From NCBI GenBank assembly GCA_023266055.1, contig JAHFRW010000014.1:1-59761 (forward strand): a DNA stretch of 59,761 nt, written 5' to 3'. This document shows, piece by piece, positions 55,999-59,761 of this stretch. The notes under the pieces were generated by a model. That model was given only the letters and a program-made list of their open reading frames with translations. It made no database searches and had not been told where the DNA came from. Origin of the DNA: Gammaproteobacteria bacterium. Its GTDB lineage: Bacteria > Pseudomonadota > Gammaproteobacteria > Ga0077554 > Ga007554. Position 1 is the first letter of the stretch. The number at the start of each line of letters is the position of its first letter. The translations under genes and the position numbers were made by a program.

Positions 55999-57069
55999 AT
56001 GAATACGCCAGCCAAAAAATCTCTCCTCACTCTCAGTATCGGGCTGCTGCTGGCAACTACCCTGCAAATAGCATGGGCGGCTCCTCCAGTGCTCAACTGG
56101 ACACGGATAGGCTCCGGCGGCGGCGAGGCATTTATGGATTGCAATCGCACCGGATCAACAAACTCTAATTGTGGGAGCCATACTTCGGGCTTTGGCGGGG
56201 TCAACGAAGATGACGCACCCTTTCTTCAGGAAACCGTCGTCTTTGATAGCATTACCTATTTCCATGTGATTGTCGGTACCCGTGGTGAACCTACTGTAGG
56301 CAACTCCAATACCTTTGCCCAGGAAGTGTTTATACAAGTACAAAGCGGCACAGATTGTGACGGCTCCAATGGTTCAGCCCCCTGCTCACAGAGTGGGGGA
56401 CGCCGTGGGAATCCCGTCAGTTGCTTTTTTAGCTGTAACTATGAATTAACCTCGGGCCTCGGCTGGGATCCGCTACGTAGTGACAGCATATTTACAGGAA
56501 ACGGCAGCGCCAACCCCAACTCCATCATTATGAAACAGGTTGTTAATGACACTGCCAACGGCTTGACTCAGGTATTTCTGAAAGACACTCTCAGCCTGAA
56601 ACCCAAAATTACTCAAACTATCAGCGATAGCGGTATATCAGCTCTGTTCGTGCTGGATATGAGCAACAGTAACTACGCCACCAGTACCACTCCAGGACTG
56701 ATGACCAACACATTGACACTGCTCGGCACCAATGCTCCGCCAGGTAACTTCAACGCTGGCGCCACCGCGACCAACTTCACCACTGCCAATGCGCAAAACC
56801 TGAATATCACGGGTGGGCGTTACAGCTACACGGCAGGCACCGGATGGGCTGGCAGTGGTACCACTGCCACATATAGCGCGGGGTCATACACCTATGCGGA
56901 CAACGGCAGCGTCAACCTAACCACTCTCGACTGGAATTCTTTCCGTGATCCGGCAGACAACCTCTTGACCTTTGGCGCCTCTACTGGCACCCGTAAAAGA
57001 AGCGGAAATATCTGCAAAAACGGTACCGCCAGTGGACCGACGGCCACGGGGATTGCTGCCGGGTGCTAG
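55999..57069 (+). CDS. secreted protein of unknown family, paralogue 1
   Basis: 356 residues from the ATG at 55999, preceded by GAGAGG. A signal peptide (TLSIGLLLATTLQIAWA) is cleaved near residue 27. The mature protein is rich in Gly, Ser, Thr and Asn, beta-strand-like, with cysteine pairs near the N-terminus (MDCNRTGSTNSNCG, DCDGSNGSAPC, CFFSCN). Blocks shared with the next gene include FLQE, FAQEVFIQ, FLKDTLSLKPKITQ, LDMSNSNYA, TTPGLMTN and NITGGRYSY. It ends RKRSGNICKNG then a short tail with a final Cys. I do not recognise the family. Base composition is not unlike the surroundings. Confidence 0.7.
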   Translation: MNTPAKKSLLTLSIGLLLATTLQIAWAAPPVLNWTRIGSGGGEAFMDCNRTGSTNSNCGSHTSGFGGVNEDDAPFLQETVVFDSITYFHVIVGTRGEPTVGNSNTFAQEVFIQVQSGTDCDGSNGSAPCSQSGGRRGNPVSCFFSCNYELTSGLGWDPLRSDSIFTGNGSANPNSIIMKQVVNDTANGLTQVFLKDTLSLKPKITQTISDSGISALFVLDMSNSNYATSTTPGLMTNTLTLLGTNAPPGNFNAGATATNFTTANAQNLNITGGRYSYTAGTGWAGSGTTATYSAGSYTYADNGSVNLTTLDWNSFRDPADNLLTFGASTGTRKRSGNICKNGTASGPTATGIAAGC

Positions 57070-57280
57070 GCATGGAAACCTGCACATCATAGCGCAAGAA
57101 GCGCACATCGTAGCGTTAGAAGTGGCCTCAAAATACCCGCATATTCTTCATTAAAGGTTATTTATTAACCTGCCGATATTCTATACAGAGAGACCATCTA
57201 TATTAAGCAGATTAACGCTTAAACCTTACGAGGCGGCTTAATCTCTAGCCACACATGGATGTCATAGGAATGAGAGATCC

Positions 57281-58351
57281 ATGATACGCAATTGTACTAA
57301 ATTAATGAATTTATACAGCATATTAGGCACCTGGGTCTGTTTGATCGCCAGCACATCCGTCCTGGCAGTAGAGCCCTTTACCATGAATTGGGGACAACAA
57401 AAAGCCAGCCTGACCGGAGCCGGGGATTTTAGCTGCAACCGTGGCGCCGACGCAGGTGGAGGTTTTGGAGGGGGGCCGTGTAACACGGCCATTAGCTTCA
57501 GCAACATCAGCGACCCTGATAAATCACCCTTCCTGCAGGAAGTAGTCACGGGCCTTGATGGGCTCAGTTACTACCACATGATCATTGGCGGCGTCACCAG
57601 TAGCGGCGTCCCCATTGTGCCCAGTGCAGCAAACGAAGCCACCATCCCTTTCGCCCAGGAAGTCTATATACGACGACAAGCCAGCGGTAATTGTGTTGCC
57701 ATCACCTGCTCCTTCAGCGGTGGCAGCATCAACGGTTTCAGCTCCGGAGGGGGTAATGGGTTTGATCCCCTCGCCAGCAATATGAGCTCCGCCAGCACCG
57801 GAAACCGCTCGGGCTTTCCGACCCGGGTCATCATGAAGGAAATCCTGAACGATGGCGGTTTCTCACAAATTTTTCTAAAAGACAAGCTTGCCCAGAAGCC
57901 CAAAATCACTCAAAACATTACAGAGAGCGACATCAGCGTGCAATATACACTGGACATGAGTAACAGCACCTATAGTGACAACACTACACCCGGCCTCATG
58001 ACCAATCGCGTCACCCTCCTGGGTGTCAATGCCAACATACTCGGCAACTTCGATGTCAATGGACCCGGCACCAGCTTTGCGACCGCTAATGCACAATCAC
58101 CCGCCAATAATAATATCACCGGCGGGCGCTACACCTTTGTTGAAGGTTCCGCAGGCCCCAGCGATACTTTCGGACAAGGAATTTATACCTACGTCAGCAG
58201 TGGCGATGACGCCGCGACGAATCTCGACTGGGACGCCTTCCGCAACGACTCCCAGAACCCTCTAACGTATGGCGCAACAGTGTCTGTACGCAAACGCTCT
58301 GGTGACATCTGCAAATCCAGCACCAGTGGCTCAATTCCTGCCGGTTGCTGA
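57281..58351 (+). CDS. secreted protein of unknown family, paralogue 2
   Basis: 356 residues. A signal peptide (residues 1-28, LIASTSVLAVEPF) leads. The body mirrors paralogue 1 along its whole length: FLQEVVTGL, YYHMIIGG, FAQEVYIRRQ, RVIMKEILND, FLKDKLAQKPKITQ, LDMSNSTYSD, TTPGLMTNRVTLLG, NNITGGRYTF and WDAFRND. It ends VRKRSGDICKSSTSGSIPAG followed by Cys, so both proteins finish with a basic KRSG, a Cys and a terminal Gly-Cys. Cysteines: CNRG, PCNT, NCVAITC. The pair is a tandem duplication with a 211-bp gap. Function unknown; a shared surface or extracellular role is inference. Confidence 0.7.
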   Translation: MIRNCTKLMNLYSILGTWVCLIASTSVLAVEPFTMNWGQQKASLTGAGDFSCNRGADAGGGFGGGPCNTAISFSNISDPDKSPFLQEVVTGLDGLSYYHMIIGGVTSSGVPIVPSAANEATIPFAQEVYIRRQASGNCVAITCSFSGGSINGFSSGGGNGFDPLASNMSSASTGNRSGFPTRVIMKEILNDGGFSQIFLKDKLAQKPKITQNITESDISVQYTLDMSNSTYSDNTTPGLMTNRVTLLGVNANILGNFDVNGPGTSFATANAQSPANNNITGGRYTFVEGSAGPSDTFGQGIYTYVSSGDDAATNLDWDAFRNDSQNPLTYGATVSVRKRSGDICKSSTSGSIPAGC

Positions 58352-58496
58352 CGGTAAACGAGAAAAACCATCCATAGATCCATAGCGCCTTAAAAAGGCT
58401 CCCTCCTCTACTGGGCTGTACAGCAACCCAAGTGGCTGGTAATAGGATATAATTACCTGATTCCAGACACTCACCAGCCGCCGACAAGCACAAAAA

Positions 58497-59761
58497 ATGC
58501 ACACTTCGCCACAAAACACGTCCCACCCACATCCCGCGCCCGATCAGCATGGTGCTGCCACTGCACGCCGTAAAATTCTCGTAACCAGCGCCCTGCCCTA
58601 TGCCAATGGACCGATCCACCTCGGTCATCTAGTGGGATACATGCAAACCGACATCTGGGTACGCTTTCAGAAAATGCAGGGCCATCAGTGCACCTATGTA
58701 TGCGCGGACGACGCACACGGTACGCCGATCATGTTACGCGCACAACAGGAAGGCATCACACCTGAAGCATTGATCGAACGCATGGGGCAGGAACATCGCG
58801 CTGACTTTGCGGGATTTGACATCGGCTTTGACAATTACTACTCCACACACTCAGACGAAAATCAAACGCTTGCCAATCTGATTTATAAGCGACTGCAAGC
58901 TGCCGGGCATATCGCCACACGCACCATCACCCAGGCCTACGACCCTGTCAAAAACATGTTCCTGCCGGATCGCTTCATCCGCGGTGAATGTCCACGCTGC
59001 AACGCAAAAGATCAATACGGTGATAATTGCGAAGTGTGTGGTGCGACTTATTCACCCACTGACCTGAAAAACCCGGTATCCGCCTTATCCGGCGCAATTC
59101 CAGTGGAAAAGGAATCCGAACATTACTTCTTCAAGCTCACTAACTTTGAAGAAATGCTGCGCCACTGGACACGCAGCGGCACACTACAACCCGAAATCTC
59201 CAACAAGCTTAACGAATGGTTCGAAACCGGCCTTCAGGATTGGGATGTGTCGCGCGATGCGCCGTACTTCGGTTTTGAAATTCCGGGCGCGCCCGGCAAA
59301 TATTTTTACGTGTGGCTGGATGCACCCATCGGATACATGGCGAGTTTTAAAAATCTCTGTGACCAGCAGAAAAACCGCGAACCGGGTACCGGCGCCAACC
59401 TGAAATTCGATGACTACTGGAATATAAACAGCACCGCCGAGTTATATCATTTCATCGGTAAGGACATCGTCAATTTTCATGGCCTGTTCTGGCCCGCCAT
59501 GCTCGAAGGTGCCGGTTTTCGCAAACCCACCGCCATCTTTGCCCACGGCTTCCTCACCATCAATGGTCAGAAGATGTCGAAATCGCGCGGCACTTTCATC
59601 AGGGCACGCACCTATCTCGACCATCTGAATCCCGAATATCTGCGATACTATTTTGCAGGTAAACTAAACGCGCGTGTTGAAGATCTGGATTTGAATCTGG
59701 ATGATTTCACCCAGCGCGTGAATTCTGATCTGGTAGGAAAAGTCGTCAACATCGCCAGCCG
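58497..59761 (+). CDS. metG: methionyl-tRNA synthetase, 3' end outside window
   Basis: 421 residues are visible before the right edge. The start at 58497 adds a short His/Pro-rich leader ([18 protein letters not shown]) before the family N-terminus [16 protein letters not shown]. The HIGH motif is HLGH in [11 protein letters not shown], the zinc finger is [18 protein letters not shown], and KMSKS is [10 protein letters not shown]. It charges initiator and elongator tRNA-Met. A TATAAT-like hexamer about 40 bp upstream (near 58448) could be its -10 box. The C-terminal tRNA-binding part lies beyond the window. Confidence 0.95.
   Translation, partial: MHTSPQNTSHPHPAPDQHGAATARRKILVTSALPYANGPIHLGHLVGYMQTDIWVRFQKMQGHQCTYVCADDAHGTPIMLRAQQEGITPEALIERMGQEHRADFAGFDIGFDNYYSTHSDENQTLANLIYKRLQAAGHIATRTITQAYDPVKNMFLPDRFIRGECPRCNAKDQYGDNCEVCGATYSPTDLKNPVSALSGAIPVEKESEHYFFKLTNFEEMLRHWTRSGTLQPEISNKLNEWFETGLQDWDVSRDAPYFGFEIPGAPGKYFYVWLDAPIGYMASFKNLCDQQKNREPGTGANLKFDDYWNINSTAELYHFIGKDIVNFHGLFWPAMLEGAGFRKPTAIFAHGFLTINGQKMSKSRGTFIRARTYLDHLNPEYLRYYFAGKLNARVEDLDLNLDDFTQRVNSDLVGKVVNIAS

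Overview
This window reads as the chromosome of a gammaproteobacterium of moderate GC content. The evidence is a set of syntenic blocks typical of that class: dnaX-ybaB-recR next to ffs, mutY-yggX, aroK-aroB-dgt, icd divergent from rluE-nudJ, and nadE-glnB, plus a 4.5S RNA of the E. coli type. A SbtA-type bicarbonate transporter with a PII-like partner hints at an autotrophic, perhaps sulfur-oxidising, lineage; that is inference. No phage, plasmid, transposase or CRISPR array is visible. Most of the window is housekeeping sequence.

Layout. 0-6.2 kb: two convergent VanZ-family membrane proteins, a heparinase II/III-like protein and a short-chain dehydrogenase. 6.3-11.1 kb (minus strand): a broken DUF433 antitoxin-like gene, glnB, nadE, sucD (without sucC) and a ManC-type GDP-mannose enzyme. 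11.3-16.4 kb: a BepA-like M48 protease, then dnaX-ybaB-recR-terB-like with the SRP RNA and tRNA-Ser(GGA) upstream. 16.6-20 kb: a DUF1272 protein, the PII-like/SbtA pair and a DUF6671-like protein. 19.8-25.6 kb: mutY-yggX, three small unknown genes, tRNA-Gly(CCC), thiS-thiG and ppk1. 25.6-33.6 kb: aroK-aroB-dgt, an Ig-like lipoprotein, and a Fur-box-preceded ferric-iron ABC binding protein and permease. 33.6-40.8 kb: a tandem glycine riboswitch with its terminator, then lipA-gcvT-gcvH-gcvPA-tpx-phosphatase-gcvPB-dgkA. 40.8-49.2 kb (minus strand): an eight-gene, visibly AT-richer operon with one TolQ/ExbB-like, two TolR/ExbD-like and one AgmX/TonB-like protein, two large TPR proteins and two small exported proteins. 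49.4-55.7 kb: a PfkB kinase, a kelch protein, icd, rluE, nudJ and an FGGY kinase. 55.9-58.4 kb: two tandem paralogous secreted proteins of unknown family. 58.5 kb to the right edge: metG, cut by the window.

How the parts work together. The glycine-cleavage locus is the clearest regulatory unit: a glycine-sensing RNA precedes not only the cleavage enzymes but also lipoyl synthase, which makes the cofactor of GcvH. The eight-gene cluster has the composition of the Agl/Glt (and Nfs) envelope machines of Myxococcus: a proton-channel core, a periplasm-spanning TonB-like protein and TPR scaffolds. It is the best candidate here for a poorly characterised system.

Two kinds of short non-coding repeat sit in intergenic gaps. 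One kind has two copies (mutY-yggX gap and upstream of aroK) that share a core and a covarying hairpin but carry different terminal inverted repeats. The other lies between the two iron-transport genes.
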